Origin: Chroogloeocystis siderophila 5.2 s.c.1
GTDB lineage: Bacteria; Cyanobacteriota; Cyanobacteriia; Cyanobacteriales; Chroococcidiopsidaceae
DNA: 64,000 bases
Direction of reading: 5' to 3'
Assembly: GCF_001904655.1 (NCBI RefSeq)
Contig: NZ_MRCC01000004.1
Location: forward strand, 186,001-250,000
Shown here: one piece after another, positions 27,599 through 36,772 of the stretch
Layout of the letters: each line of letters opens with the position of its first letter
Numbering within the stretch: the stretch's first letter is position 1
Translations under genes and position numbers: made by a program
The notes under the pieces: generated by a model
Seen by the model: only the letters and a program-made list of their open reading frames with translations
Told to the model about the DNA's origin: nothing
Database searches by the model: none

Positions 27599-28183
27599 TC
27601 ACTTTTTTGTCAAGGGCGAATTGGCGGAATATCCACACAAAGCAATTTCTAGCTTCCAACCGCAGCGAGCGAGGCGAGTTTGAATTTGATCTTCCCAACT
27701 TGCTAAAATTTGGGAAAAGTCGGGTTGCGCTAAACCCCCATGCCAAAGAACTAAGGCATCTTCTCCAATATCTTTGTAGTAGCGTTTGCGGCGTCCAGCA
27801 GTTTTGAACCCGAACTTTTGATACAGCGCGATCGCCGCATCGTTAGAAACCCTGACTTCTAAAGTAGCGCGTTCTAAGCCGCGTTCTTCGGCTACTGACA
27901 AGAGTCCATAAAGTAGCGCTTGACCAAAACCTTGGCGCTGGTATTGCGGATGCACCGCCAAAATGGTAATATGAGCTTCCTCAAGAATTGCCCAAACACA
28001 ACCCATCCCTAATAATGAATGGGGTTCAAACGGATTGATTAAACCGATTAAATCGCTGTTAGGACTATCTAACTCGCGTTGGTAAGCTTCTAACGTCCAA
28101 AGACCCCCAAAGCACGCTTGGTCTAACTCTAGCGCTGCGTTGAGATGCTCAGGTGCGAGAAATTTAAGTTCTAATAAAGTCAC
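27599..28183 (-). CDS. rimI: ribosomal protein S18-alanine N-acetyltransferase (GNAT)
   Basis: A GNAT acetyltransferase of 194 residues. The acetyl-CoA motif A reads ILAVHPQYQRQGFGQALLYGLL near residues 78-98, followed by ATLEVRVSNDAAIALYQKFGF with the catalytic-region Tyr, and GRRKRYYKDIGEDALVLW, characteristic of RimI. It probably acetylates the N-terminus of ribosomal protein S18. The C-terminal ~35 residues extend beyond a minimal RimI, as in other cyanobacteria. It is divergent from lysA, with a very short intergenic region. Confidence 0.92.
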   Translation of the reverse strand: MTLLELKFLAPEHLNAALELDQACFGGLWTLEAYQRELDSPNSDLIGLINPFEPHSLLGMGCVWAILEEAHITILAVHPQYQRQGFGQALLYGLLSVAEERGLERATLEVRVSNDAAIALYQKFGFKTAGRRKRYYKDIGEDALVLWHGGLAQPDFSQILASWEDQIQTRLARCGWKLEIALCGYSANSPLTKK

Positions 28184-28246
28184 AGCAATTTGTACACTGG
28201 GAAACGAAACCTACTTACGCCTGTCAAAAGGGAAACATCCACAACT

Positions 28247-29641
28247 ATGGTATCGACTCATCCTGCGGGGGTGCAATCTGGTCGTCAGTATCTTGCGAAT
28301 TCAACTGGCGCAGTCTCCTCTAACCAACAACTTTTACCGCTGAGTGCGCGAATCAACAACAGTGATTGCCTCGAAATTGGCGGGTGTGATGTCACAACGC
28401 TGGTACAGCAATTTGGTTCACCGCTTTATATTTTGGATGAAGACACGTTACGTACCGCTTGTCGCCAGTATCGCGAGGCTTTTCAAAAGTATTATCCAGG
28501 AGAGTCGCAGGTACTTTATGCATCAAAAGCTTGGAGTTGTCTTGCGGTATGCGCGATCGCACATCAAGAAGGTTTGGGCATCGATGTTGTCTCAGGTGGC
28601 GAACTTTATACTGCGTTGCAAGCAGGCGTCAGTCCCGATAAACTTTATCTCCACGGCAATAACAAATCCTTAGAAGAACTCAAATTAGCAATTGATTCAG
28701 GTTGCACAGTTGTTGTTGATAATTGGTACGAGTTGCGAACTCTAGGTAATTGGTCATCGAGTATCGATAATCCGATTCGAATCATGTTGCGGCTGACACC
28801 AGGAATTGAATGTCACACGCATGAATATATTCGCACAGGGCATTTAGATAGTAAGTTTGGCTTTGATCCCAATCAGTTAGATGAAGTTTTTGCGTTTGTT
28901 AGTCAGCATTCGGCGTTGAATTGTGTAGGTTTACACGCGCATATTGGTTCGCAGATTTTCGAGCAGCAGCCACATCAAGATCTAGCAGGAGTCATGGTGC
29001 AGTGGTTGGATAAAGCAAGCGGTTATGGTTTGCAGATTCAAGAATTAAACGTCGGTGGCGGATTAGGAATTCGCTATACCGAAGCGGACGATCCTCCGAG
29101 TATTGAAGCGTGGGTTAAAGGTGTGTGCGAAGCGATCAAAGACGCTTGTGCGGCGCAACAGTTAGCATTACCAAAGTTACTTTGCGAACCAGGGCGATCG
29201 CTCATTGGTGCAGCGTGTGTTACTGCCTACACCGTAGGAGCATCAAAAACGATTCCTGGAATTCGTACCTACGTTGCTGTAGATGGTGGAATGTCAGATA
29301 ATCCGCGTCCGATTACTTACCAGTCAGTTTATCGCGCCGTCGTCGCTAATAAGATGTCTGCACCCGCGACGCAAACAGTCACAATCGCAGGCAAACACTG
29401 CGAGTCCGGCGATATTCTAATTAAAGAGGCAACTTTACCGCCATCTCAACCAGGAGATATTCTCGTGGTTTTGGCAACAGGGGCGTATAACTACAGTATG
29501 GCATCGAACTATAACCGCTTGGCGCGACCAGCAGCAGTCATCGTTAAAGATGGAGAAGCTAACTTAATTCTGCGGCGCGAAACTTATCAAGACCTAATAC
29601 GGCAAGACTGTCTTCCTGCAAGATTATCAAATGAGGTATAA
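28247..29641 (+). CDS. lysA: diaminopimelate decarboxylase
   Basis: A PLP-dependent fold-III decarboxylase that makes L-lysine from meso-diaminopimelate. From ATG 28247 (MVSTHPAGVQSG) it is 464 residues long; an in-frame ATG at 28190 would add 19 unlike residues. Motifs: the PLP lysine in VLYASKAWSCLAV, the HGNNKS strand, ECHTHEYIRTGHLDSKFGF, the Gly-rich phosphate loop LNVGGGLGI, the active-site ECEPGR equivalent LLCEPGRSLIG, and VDGGMSDNPRP. The C-terminal substrate loop contains CESGDIL and ATGAYNYSMASNYN. It heads a lysA-cdaA-uppS block on the same strand. Confidence 0.95.
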   Translation: MVSTHPAGVQSGRQYLANSTGAVSSNQQLLPLSARINNSDCLEIGGCDVTTLVQQFGSPLYILDEDTLRTACRQYREAFQKYYPGESQVLYASKAWSCLAVCAIAHQEGLGIDVVSGGELYTALQAGVSPDKLYLHGNNKSLEELKLAIDSGCTVVVDNWYELRTLGNWSSSIDNPIRIMLRLTPGIECHTHEYIRTGHLDSKFGFDPNQLDEVFAFVSQHSALNCVGLHAHIGSQIFEQQPHQDLAGVMVQWLDKASGYGLQIQELNVGGGLGIRYTEADDPPSIEAWVKGVCEAIKDACAAQQLALPKLLCEPGRSLIGAACVTAYTVGASKTIPGIRTYVAVDGGMSDNPRPITYQSVYRAVVANKMSAPATQTVTIAGKHCESGDILIKEATLPPSQPGDILVVLATGAYNYSMASNYNRLARPAAVIVKDGEANLILRRETYQDLIRQDCLPARLSNEV

Positions 29642-29868
29642 CGCAGGAAATTTAGTGCAGAAATCGAGGAAGATAGAATAGCTTCTTCTACATCCCTCCT
29701 GTTTTTTCTTGCCAAATCCCCAATATTCTCAGTAGTTCTCATTCCCGAATATATGTAGACAATTCAAAAACCTTTCTCCTCTGCTCCTTTGCATCGAAGC
29801 TTTCTTGCTGCCTTAGCAATAAGTCTTTAATCAGACGTGACATAACCCCTAACCCCTGAACCCCGATC

Positions 29869-30795
29869 ATGAGAGATTTGTGGAAGCAATGGCTGATCGA
29901 CCTTGGCTGGACGCAGTCGGTGTTGCTTCACATTATTGATCTGGGGTTGGTGCTGGGGTTGACTTATGTGGTGCTTGTGATTATTGGTGAACGCCGGACG
30001 CTGTGGATGGTGCGGGGGTTTATTCTCTTGATGCTGGCATCAGTAGTCAGTGGCAGATTAGAGTTACGGTTATTGAATTTTGTACTGGAAAAGTTAGTTG
30101 TTGGTTGTGCGGTGGCAATCGCGGTTGCCTACCAATCAGACTTTCGGCGATTTTTGGAACAACTAGGGCGGGGTGAATTAGGACATTTATGGCAACCGTC
30201 GCGCCGCGCGATCGCTAAACCAGATAGCGTAATTGATGAGATTGTGGAGGCAGTTAAAGAACTCTCACAAAACCGTATTGGCGCGTTGATTGTTTTAGAA
30301 ACGAATGGTCCGATTGATGACGCAGATTTTAATTCAGTAGGCGTACAGCTAAATGCGGAAGTGTCGAAGGAACTGATTCAAACAATCTTTCACCCAAAAA
30401 CGCCACTTCATGATGGTGCCGCGTTGATTCGTGGTTCGCGTCTGGTTGCTGCTGCGGTTATTTTGCCGCTGACGGCACGCACGGCTTCGCGACAGCTAGG
30501 AACTCGCCATCGTGCAGCAATGGGAATTACAGAACGCGTTCCAGACAATTGTATTTGTGTTGTCGTTTCAGAAGAAACAGGTTCAATTTCTTTTGCTGAA
30601 AAAGGAATGCTGAATAGACCACTCACCAGCAGTAAACTGAAGGAATTATTAGAAGCTAAGTTTTCTCCCCCTGTGGAGCGTGAAGCTGTTGCCCCTAGTG
30701 TGCTAAGTTGGGTTCGCCAATTTAGTAGTCAAGGTGTGGCATTTGTATCGCGTTTACTCGGTCTATCATCAGCTTCTCATCGAAACAAAAAATGA
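29869..30795 (+). CDS. cdaA: diadenylate cyclase CdaA (c-di-AMP synthase)
   Basis: 308 residues with three N-terminal membrane helices (about 20-40, 45-65 and 65-95), followed by the DAC domain. The catalytic motif DGAALIRG and the second motif [10 protein letters not shown] are intact, so it should convert two ATP to c-di-AMP. In cyanobacteria and Gram-positives c-di-AMP controls K+ and osmotic balance. The next gene, uppS, begins at ATGA overlapping this stop by 4 bases, indicating tight coupling. The usual CdaR and GlmM neighbours are not here. A 227-base spacer upstream carries short CCCCTAAC/CCCCTGAA-type repeats. Confidence 0.95.
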   Translation: MRDLWKQWLIDLGWTQSVLLHIIDLGLVLGLTYVVLVIIGERRTLWMVRGFILLMLASVVSGRLELRLLNFVLEKLVVGCAVAIAVAYQSDFRRFLEQLGRGELGHLWQPSRRAIAKPDSVIDEIVEAVKELSQNRIGALIVLETNGPIDDADFNSVGVQLNAEVSKELIQTIFHPKTPLHDGAALIRGSRLVAAAVILPLTARTASRQLGTRHRAAMGITERVPDNCICVVVSEETGSISFAEKGMLNRPLTSSKLKELLEAKFSPPVEREAVAPSVLSWVRQFSSQGVAFVSRLLGLSSASHRNKK

Positions 30796-31541
30796 CTGTA
30801 AAGCCAATTGTGTTACAAGATTTGCCCCCAGATTTAAAACGAGAACGCCTGCCCAAGCACGTGGCAGTCATTATGGATGGAAATGGTCGTTGGGCTAAAC
30901 ATCGGGGATTACCTCGTATCATGGGTCACAAACGGGGCGTTGATGTCTTAAAAGATTTACTACGCTGTTGTCGCGACTGGGGAGTGGCCGCCCTGACAGC
31001 CTATGCTTTTTCTACAGAAAATTGGGGAAGACCGCTAGAGGAAGTGGACTTTTTGATGACGTTGTTTGAGCGGGTGTTGCGCAAAGAATTGCGGGAGATG
31101 ATCGAAGAAGATGTCCGCATTCAGTTTGTGGGAAACTTGAGTGCGCTACCGCGATCGCTACAAACCGAAATTGCGCGCGCTGTCGCCGAAACTCAACATA
31201 ATCGCGGAATTCAATTGACAGTAGCAACCAACTACGGTGGACGACAAGAGATTTTAGATGCGTGTCGCGCGATCGCGCATCAAGTACAGCAAGGATTGTT
31301 ACAACCTGATGACATTGATGAAGCTTTATTTGAACGGCATTTGTATACTGCTGGCATTGGCGATCCTGATTTATTAATTCGCACGAGTGGAGAAATGCGC
31401 ATTAGCAACTTTCTTCTATGGCAAATGGCTTATGCGGAAATTTATATCACTGAAACCCTATGGCCTGATTTTGACCGTGCGGAGTTTCACCGAGCATTAT
31501 GCTCTTATCAGCAGCGCGAACGTCGATTTGGCAAAGTGTAA
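30792..31541 (+). CDS. uppS: isoprenyl transferase (undecaprenyl diphosphate synthase)
   Basis: A cis-prenyltransferase of 249 residues that builds the C55 lipid carrier for peptidoglycan and polysaccharides. The catalytic Asp/FPP site is [20 protein letters not shown], followed by [25 protein letters not shown] and the C-terminal [19 protein letters not shown] and RERRFGKV. Its length is normal. It overlaps cdaA by 4 bases, so the c-di-AMP synthase and the cell-wall carrier enzyme are made from one message. Confidence 0.96.
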   Translation: MTVKPIVLQDLPPDLKRERLPKHVAVIMDGNGRWAKHRGLPRIMGHKRGVDVLKDLLRCCRDWGVAALTAYAFSTENWGRPLEEVDFLMTLFERVLRKELREMIEEDVRIQFVGNLSALPRSLQTEIARAVAETQHNRGIQLTVATNYGGRQEILDACRAIAHQVQQGLLQPDDIDEALFERHLYTAGIGDPDLLIRTSGEMRISNFLLWQMAYAEIYITETLWPDFDRAEFHRALCSYQQRERRFGKV

Positions 31542-31661
31542 GGAGTGAGTAGTGGCTGGTGATTAGTTATGATTGTTGAATTAAAGACAGTATTGAGTTA
31601 ATAAAAATCTTTATAACTCATCACTCCCCGGACCCCCGAACCCTGACCGCTGACCTCTTCA

Positions 31662-31934
31662 TCAAGGTCCTGAAAAAACTGCTTGCTCGACATCTTCACG
31701 GCTCAAAGAGTATTTGAACGAGCGGAGGATGTCTTGTGATGACGTACCAACTTTCGTATAACGTACGGTTAATTGATCGACATCGAGCAGTAACTCAGCT
31801 TCCCAATCAGGGCGTTGTACGTACCAACAGTGCAGTAGCTCGCTATCTTGTTGACAACCTTGGCTTCTTAGCCATTCTTCAATGTTCGGTAAGGCGTGGT
31901 TATATAAAGGAGTATCAGCAGAAGGGAGAGACAT
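31662..31934 (-). CDS. DUF3143 domain protein
   Basis: A 90-residue soluble protein, start ATG 31934 (MSLPSADTPLYNHALPNIEE); an in-frame upstream start at 32033 would lie deep in the neighbouring gene. Features are EEWLRSQGCQQDSELLHCWY and WEAELLLDVDQLTVRYTKVG, typical of the cyanobacterial DUF3143 family. Its start lies 20 bases inside the end of the J-domain gene upstream, so the two are translationally coupled. Function unknown; the pairing with a J-domain protein suggests shared work in protein quality control, which is inference. Confidence 0.8.
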   Translation of the reverse strand: MSLPSADTPLYNHALPNIEEWLRSQGCQQDSELLHCWYVQRPDWEAELLLDVDQLTVRYTKVGTSSQDILRSFKYSLSREDVEQAVFSGP

Positions 31935-32484
31935 AAGGATTTTGAGTTGATAGGTTAGATTTAACGTATTGCACCGCAACGGGAGGTTGTGGATTAGTTG
32001 TTGGTTTAAAACTATCTCCACGGGTGAGCGCAATTGTAATTGCTAATATGACACAGCCGACAAAAGTCAACAGCAACAAAAACAAAGCAAAAATCTCTCC
32101 TGATGATAAAGGGCGATCCGTAGGATCGAGATAAGCTGAACGTGATCGCCAAGTCGGAGTTGGCGAAACAGGACGGTTAAGATCAGCCGGTGCTTGCATG
32201 ACCGCAATTCGCGAATAGCCAATTTTTAAATCATATTGCATGCGTCGCTCTGGATTGCTGAGCGTTGCATAAGCTTCATTAAGTTGCTGAAACTTTGCCG
32301 TAGCATTTGCTTTGGGTAAATCTGTGGTATCGGGATGGTAGCGTTTACTCAATTCCCGATAGGCGCGGCGAATTTCGATCGCGGATGCGGAAGGGTGAAG
32401 TCCCAGCAGTGCGTAATGGCTATTTTGATAGCGGACAAACGTGCGATCACGCTCCTGTTGTGGCATTGCCTGATCTTGACTCAC
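31915..32484 (-). CDS. J-domain (DnaJ-like) membrane protein
   Basis: 189 residues. The J domain occupies about 20-90 (HYALLGLHPSASAIEIRRAY), with the Hsp70-stimulating HPD in KRYHPDT and a C-terminal helix with FQQLNEAYATLSNPERRMQYD. A single membrane helix lies near residues 130-150 (IFALFLLLLTFVGCVILAI), and the short C-terminal tail is probably on the far side. There is no Gly/Phe or zinc-finger region, so this is a type III J-protein that would recruit DnaK to the membrane. It overlaps the DUF3143 gene. Confidence 0.9.
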   Translation of the reverse strand: MSQDQAMPQQERDRTFVRYQNSHYALLGLHPSASAIEIRRAYRELSKRYHPDTTDLPKANATAKFQQLNEAYATLSNPERRMQYDLKIGYSRIAVMQAPADLNRPVSPTPTWRSRSAYLDPTDRPLSSGEIFALFLLLLTFVGCVILAITIALTRGDSFKPTTNPQPPVAVQYVKSNLSTQNPYVSPFC

Positions 32485-32572
32485 AGCAGTTTAACTCAGC
32501 ATAGCTCACAATACTTCTTGTCTATTTTAAAACGAGATCTACTTCCACGCTGCTGTAGGTAAGTATGGATGA

Positions 32573-33898
32573 TTATCTATTTTGCAGAAATGGCTGAGAT
32601 CTGCGTGAATTGGCAACACCATAAATTGCAGCGAGTAGTATCCAAACTAAGGTATTAAGGCGTAAATCAAAAATTGTGACGTCTACGGTATTGAACAACA
32701 CACAAGCAAAAAAAGCGACAAGATAACTAAAGAAAATTATTTGATTTTGAGTGGTTTGTGCTTCATCTAAATTGGGAAATTGCCAGTTGTGTAATAGTTG
32801 AATACATCGAATCAAAATCCAACCAACCCAAATACTTAAAAAGGCAATACCTACAATTCCTGTTTCGGCTGCGAACATCAAGAAAAAGTTATGCGGATGA
32901 CCTAGCCAAACGTGCATTTGATTTTCATACAGCGGTGTAAAATTACGCAATCCCCAGCCAATAAGGGGACGTTGTTGCGTTAAAGATAAGGCAAACTGCC
33001 ATTGAGTCGTACGTAAAAAAGGAATTGGTCGATTAGGATAGAGTTGATCGGTTAATCTTGCCCAGAAAAATTGCGGTACAACTGTTCGGAGTAGATGACT
33101 CAATGGTGCGGGAGCAAAAGCAGCGAGTAAAATTGCGCCCGCGATCGCACTCACACTCGCGACTAACCATCGCCAACCTTGATAAACGGCAAAAGCAAAA
33201 ATTGCCAAGCAGGCGATCACCCAAGCATTGCGTGAATTTGTCAAGATTAAAGCAACAAAATTTCCCATCACTGCCATGAATAAGAGCATATTCGTTGCGC
33301 TCGCTGATGGCAAGTCAGATCTTTGAACACGCGCGAGAAATAACCCTAAAGCCAGAATAAAAGTAATCACCAAATATCCAGCAAGAATATTGGCGTACAT
33401 GAAAACAGCAGCCATACGCCCAGGAGGATTGCCTTGCGCAATGAGTGTCCAACCGAGAAAACCTGAAAACGCTGCTGTTGTTGCCCAATTAAGTAATAAT
33501 TGCCCGAAGCCAAGAATGATGACAGGAATAGAGGGGATTACCAAGATTTGGGATAATTGCCGCAACTGAGTTGGTGTTTGAATCAGCGTACTGAAGGCAG
33601 CAAATAAGAGAAAAAATGGTAAGAAGTTGAATAAACCTAACGTTGCAGCTAGGCGATCGTCAGCAAAAATCGCTGTCATCACGAGCCAAATCGCTAAAAC
33701 AGCCAGCCCCCGATTCAGTGGATCGCGGACAATTTGGCGGTACTTGTATCGCCAGGTAGTAGCTAATGCTAAAAATATCCCTAAAGCTCCTAAAATTGGA
33801 ACTAAAGGAAAAGTCAGTAATCCTAGTTGAGCAAAGTTCCAGGCAGGGTGCAGACGGGCAATAAGGTGCGATTGTAGTATTTGATTGTGCTTGCCCAT
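32573..33898 (-). CDS. O-antigen ligase/polymerase family membrane protein
   Basis: A 441-residue polytopic membrane protein with about 11 hydrophobic segments and the Wzy_C signature in a large periplasmic loop (PLIGWGLRNFTPLYEN, HVWLGHPHNFFLMFAAETG). Such proteins ligate or polymerise undecaprenyl-linked glycans. Some cyanobacterial members were named IctB and once proposed to act in bicarbonate uptake; I cannot decide which name fits. It stands close upstream of the J-domain gene and just downstream of a YaaW-like gene on the same strand. Confidence 0.85.
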   Translation of the reverse strand: MGKHNQILQSHLIARLHPAWNFAQLGLLTFPLVPILGALGIFLALATTWRYKYRQIVRDPLNRGLAVLAIWLVMTAIFADDRLAATLGLFNFLPFFLLFAAFSTLIQTPTQLRQLSQILVIPSIPVIILGFGQLLLNWATTAAFSGFLGWTLIAQGNPPGRMAAVFMYANILAGYLVITFILALGLFLARVQRSDLPSASATNMLLFMAVMGNFVALILTNSRNAWVIACLAIFAFAVYQGWRWLVASVSAIAGAILLAAFAPAPLSHLLRTVVPQFFWARLTDQLYPNRPIPFLRTTQWQFALSLTQQRPLIGWGLRNFTPLYENQMHVWLGHPHNFFLMFAAETGIVGIAFLSIWVGWILIRCIQLLHNWQFPNLDEAQTTQNQIIFFSYLVAFFACVLFNTVDVTIFDLRLNTLVWILLAAIYGVANSRRSQPFLQNR

Positions 33899-33914
33899 CT
33901 GGCGATCTCCAATT

Positions 33915-34766
33915 TTATGCCGGCTGCCAGTATTCGGTGCGAGTTAGGCGAATTTGAGCAAGCGCAAAGATCGTGGGAATAATGCGACCATAATTTGTGG
34001 CGATCGCCCGCCATCCTAAATCAGCAAAGAACCACGTCCATAGTGCGGGTGCGACACAGGCAAACACACCGCGAACTGCACCGTATCGCGCTGCACTCAT
34101 CGCCATACCGCGTTGTGCGGTTTGTAGTGCTAAATGACTCTGAAATTGCGCGGCTGCGGCTGTACCACCTTTCACAAGGGCTTGTTTGGCAACTTGATAA
34201 CTCGCAAAATGAACGGCAAACTGTCGGGCAATTTGCTGAAGTAGGATCGGTTTTAAAACTGAACTGACAGCTAAAGCACTACCGCCTTTCACAAGTAGTG
34301 CTACTGGGTTTTGGTGAACGATTGCGGGGAATGTGGCACTTGCTTGCGCGATCGATCGCTGTATTCGCCTTGTTAAGCTTTGTTGTTCTTGCGCTGGTAG
34401 TTGCCGCCAAGCGCGCCCTAGTAGATTTAAAAAGATTTCTGCCTCTAAATCTGTTGTCGTTAGGCTACTCGAAAAGGGAATTTTTAAATAACGACACACT
34501 CGAATTAATGTTTGCCGATAGGTAACTTGTTCTGTACGCCCTTGCAACACAGTCATGCCATCAGCAGCTAAATAGCGAAATCGTTGCTCGATGGCGTCTA
34601 TCCATGACGAGCGATCGCGACTTTGCACTTCTATTGGTTCAGGAGTGTGTAGATAATCAAGCGGATTAAATTTACGATGAAATAAGATATTTGTCAGTTG
34701 CTCTAACTCTTCTTCAGTGGCTAATTCTAGCGCCGCTCTCAGCTCGTCCAACGTCGCTTCCTCCAA
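33915..34766 (-). CDS. YaaW/UPF0174-like family protein
   Basis: 283 residues. It starts with the acidic helical DELRAALELATEEELEQLTN pattern followed by LFHRKFNPLDYL, which I recognise from YaaW-type proteins. The second half is Ala-rich with predicted amphipathic or membrane-associated helices (residues ~160-210) and a hydrophobic segment CVAPALWTWFFADLGWRAIA, ending TIFALAQIRLTRTEYW. Function unknown. The stop lies 17 bases upstream of the O-antigen ligase-like start, so the two are probably cotranscribed. Confidence 0.7.
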   Translation of the reverse strand: MEEATLDELRAALELATEEELEQLTNILFHRKFNPLDYLHTPEPIEVQSRDRSSWIDAIEQRFRYLAADGMTVLQGRTEQVTYRQTLIRVCRYLKIPFSSSLTTTDLEAEIFLNLLGRAWRQLPAQEQQSLTRRIQRSIAQASATFPAIVHQNPVALLVKGGSALAVSSVLKPILLQQIARQFAVHFASYQVAKQALVKGGTAAAAQFQSHLALQTAQRGMAMSAARYGAVRGVFACVAPALWTWFFADLGWRAIATNYGRIIPTIFALAQIRLTRTEYWQPA

Positions 34767-35444
34767 GACCCTTGCTACCTTATTCTACTCTCTGCTTTTC
34801 CTAGTGAGTACTCATTCACAGTCGTTTTTTAGGCACTTATCGAGATAAATGAAAGCTAAGCATGTATTTTGTTCATGTTATTTTAGCTACACTCTAAGGT
34901 AATATATCTATATCTTAAATACTTACTGAGTCAATATTTTTCGTTTTACTAAAGGTATTCTTAATTACCAATCAAGTTTTCAGACTAACTTTGATTTAAT
35001 TTTGATGTCTTTGCAAAAATTAGCTCATTTGGCAAAGAATAGCTGTTTACTATATTGTTTATCTGGCATTCTCTACTTTTATTATTCAGCAGTTATCTTG
35101 ATCCTTTTGAGTAAAGTATTTTGTTTTGTATAGATTTGTGCTGCAATGACATCACTCAAAACTAATATAGTTTATATATTAAGATAGTGGTGCATTAGGT
35201 TTTATCCAAGCGAAAACTTACGTGCGGGAGTTCACCCGTTGAGCAAAATTTCCAAGACAATAGTATTGTTTTTTACAAAAATGTTTGTTGACAAGTCATA
35301 GCGGCGATCGTCGATTTCTTTAGACGAAAATGCTATCTAATACGCTAAGCCTCAGCGCTAGCCTCCAGAGGAGTGTCAGTTACGCAAAGTTACGAATCTG
35401 TAATCTGCACATAGCATCAATTCAATTGGAGGTGAAACTTAAAG
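34767..35444. other. 678-base AT-rich intergenic region
   Basis: No credible gene on either strand. It holds the diverged copy of the palindromic repeat at 35211-35260 and probably the promoters of the divergent YaaW-like and comFB genes. A strong ribosome site (TTGGAGGTGAAA) at the right end belongs to comFB. Confidence 0.6.
35211..35260. repeat. palindromic dispersed repeat, copy B (intergenic)
   Basis: CGAAAACTTACGTGCGGGAG, then TTCACCCGTTGAGCAAAATT, then TCCAAGACAA align with the element inside the hybrid kinase at 21232-21281, with two bases deleted in the inner loop and decayed arms. It is followed in both places by a T/A-run and AAAAATGT. Confidence 0.75.
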
Positions 35445-35798
35445 ATGTTTAAGACAGTAGTCAATTTAACACAACAAGCAGTTATCTCGGAAATCGAAAA
35501 CGTTTTAGATACGTATCCGTGTCATCCTTACCAAAAAGCCTTTGCAATTCCAGATTTAAGACAAGAATTAATTGCCTATGTTCTTAATCGAATTCCTTGC
35601 GTTTATAGTGTTGTAGACAACGAACGAAAAGCAATACTACTCAATTATCAGTTACCAAGTGCCCAGCAACAAATCCAATTAGAAAACTTGATTCACCAAG
35701 GGATTTACGCGATTTTGCAAGAAAAATCTGACTGGGTAAATCGCCACCTTCCTGAAGCCACGCAATGTAGTGTTGAACCGTCGCATTGGTTTGGTTAG
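35445..35798 (+). CDS. ComFB-family small protein
   Basis: 117 residues. The core FAIPDLRQELIAYVLNRIPC followed by VYSVVDNERK is the ComFB (late competence) signature in cyanobacteria. Recent work has identified members of this family as cyclic di-GMP receptors affecting cell size and competence. Whether this copy binds a nucleotide cannot be seen. An excellent ribosome site, GGAGGTGAAA, lies upstream. It stands alone, convergent with the DUF3140 gene. Confidence 0.85.
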   Translation: MFKTVVNLTQQAVISEIENVLDTYPCHPYQKAFAIPDLRQELIAYVLNRIPCVYSVVDNERKAILLNYQLPSAQQQIQLENLIHQGIYAILQEKSDWVNRHLPEATQCSVEPSHWFG

Positions 35799-35837
35799 TG
35801 TAGACTGGCTGGGCGGCTATTTACCAAAATATTAATG

Positions 35838-36167
35838 TCATTTCAAGGGATCGTGTCCCCAGTTTTTTAAAGAGTATCGCCATCGCGAGTTTTCTATATC
35901 GCTTGATGGCTTTTGTGCTGTATGACGATGGACATAACTGATGACCTTTTTCATGTGCGCTAAGTCGTCATCGGTATAATCACTTTTCTCCTTTTGTAAA
36001 AGTTCAACAATGCGTTTCCCAGATTTATGACCAATTGATTCATCATTGCCGTCTTTTTGCCCTACCGATTGCGACTCTTCGGTATCCAACCAAGAATCAA
36101 TTTCTTTTGGTGTCATGTTAATAACATCAAAAAACTCCTCGATAACTGATTTATCATTCTTGCTCAT
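35838..36167 (-). CDS. DUF3140 family protein
   Basis: 109 residues, soluble and strongly charged. The family pattern is readable: VIEEFFDVINMTPKEIDSWL, then KSGKRIVELLQKEKSDYTDD and MKKVISYVHRHTAQKP, ending with RYSLKNWGHDPLK. Function unknown. It begins 5 bases after the DUF2945 stop, so the two small genes form an operon; members of these two families are often seen side by side. A role in stress or desiccation would be inference only. Confidence 0.85.
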   Translation of the reverse strand: MSKNDKSVIEEFFDVINMTPKEIDSWLDTEESQSVGQKDGNDESIGHKSGKRIVELLQKEKSDYTDDDLAHMKKVISYVHRHTAQKPSSDIENSRWRYSLKNWGHDPLK

Positions 36168-36172
36168 AGAAA

Positions 36173-36388
36173 CTATTCCTCGATCTTTTCTAATGCGTCA
36201 GGTTTATGGGCAGCTTCTTTACCTGATTTGTCACTTTCTACAAGGTATTGAGCGTTATCTTCTGACGCAGCAACATGATGTCCTTTAATATCAGTTGGTG
36301 AAGTAACTTTTTGTTTGACTTTACCAGTCGTTTTACCCTGTGAAGTTTTCCACTCTACTTTGTCACCTTTTTTGAATTCTTTAGCCAA
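36173..36388 (-). CDS. DUF2945 (Tudor-like HVA1 family) small protein
   Basis: 71 residues, MAKEFKKGDKVEWKTSQGKT then GKVKQKVTSPTDIKGHHVAA, ending with an SDKSGKEAAHKP stretch. This matches the DUF2945/hypervirulence-associated Tudor-like family, a small beta-barrel of unknown ligand. It is very basic at the start and acidic at the end. First gene of a two-gene unit with DUF3140. The ribosome site AGGAGC lies about 7 bases upstream of its ATG. Confidence 0.88.
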   Translation of the reverse strand: MAKEFKKGDKVEWKTSQGKTTGKVKQKVTSPTDIKGHHVAASEDNAQYLVESDKSGKEAAHKPDALEKIEE

Positions 36389-36516
36389 GATAATGCTCCT
36401 GTTGGTAATTTCTGCCTAATTTTAAATTATGTTAAGAGTGCCAAGGCTAGCCATCAACCTAATGACAGAGAAGGCAGTAACTACATTAAGAAATAAACCT
36501 CCTGCGTGAAGAGAAT

Positions 36517-36651
36517 CGCGAATTTATTTGCGAGATAAATAATTAAAAGAAAGTTCACTACCGTAAACTTACCCATAAAAATCTTGTTTTAGTGTACGAA
36601 AGTATACTTTGCTTGGATAGCGCTGAAGGTAGTCGGAGGGTGTCTGTGATT
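36517..36651. repeat. four-hairpin dispersed extragenic repeat, copy 2
   Basis: Lies in the 384-base gap between DUF2945 and the HyuAB gene. It has the same order of hairpins as 9199-9329: CGCGAAT/ATTTGCG, AAGTTCAC/GTAAACTT, AGTGTAC/GTATACT and a weaker GCGCTGAAGG/AGTCGGAG region ending GTCTGTGATT. Many differences from copy 1 preserve pairing, or turn a Watson-Crick pair into G-U. The remaining gap shows no gene. Confidence 0.75.
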
Positions 36652-36772
36652 CCTGCTTGCCATTGCAGTTAAGGAAATTAATTTGGAGAAAGCTGGTGGT
36701 ATGAGGGCTACAAATAATTCCTCGTCTGCTTCTGAAGCTGCTGATTTGAATCAAAATTAAGGTGAAACGATA

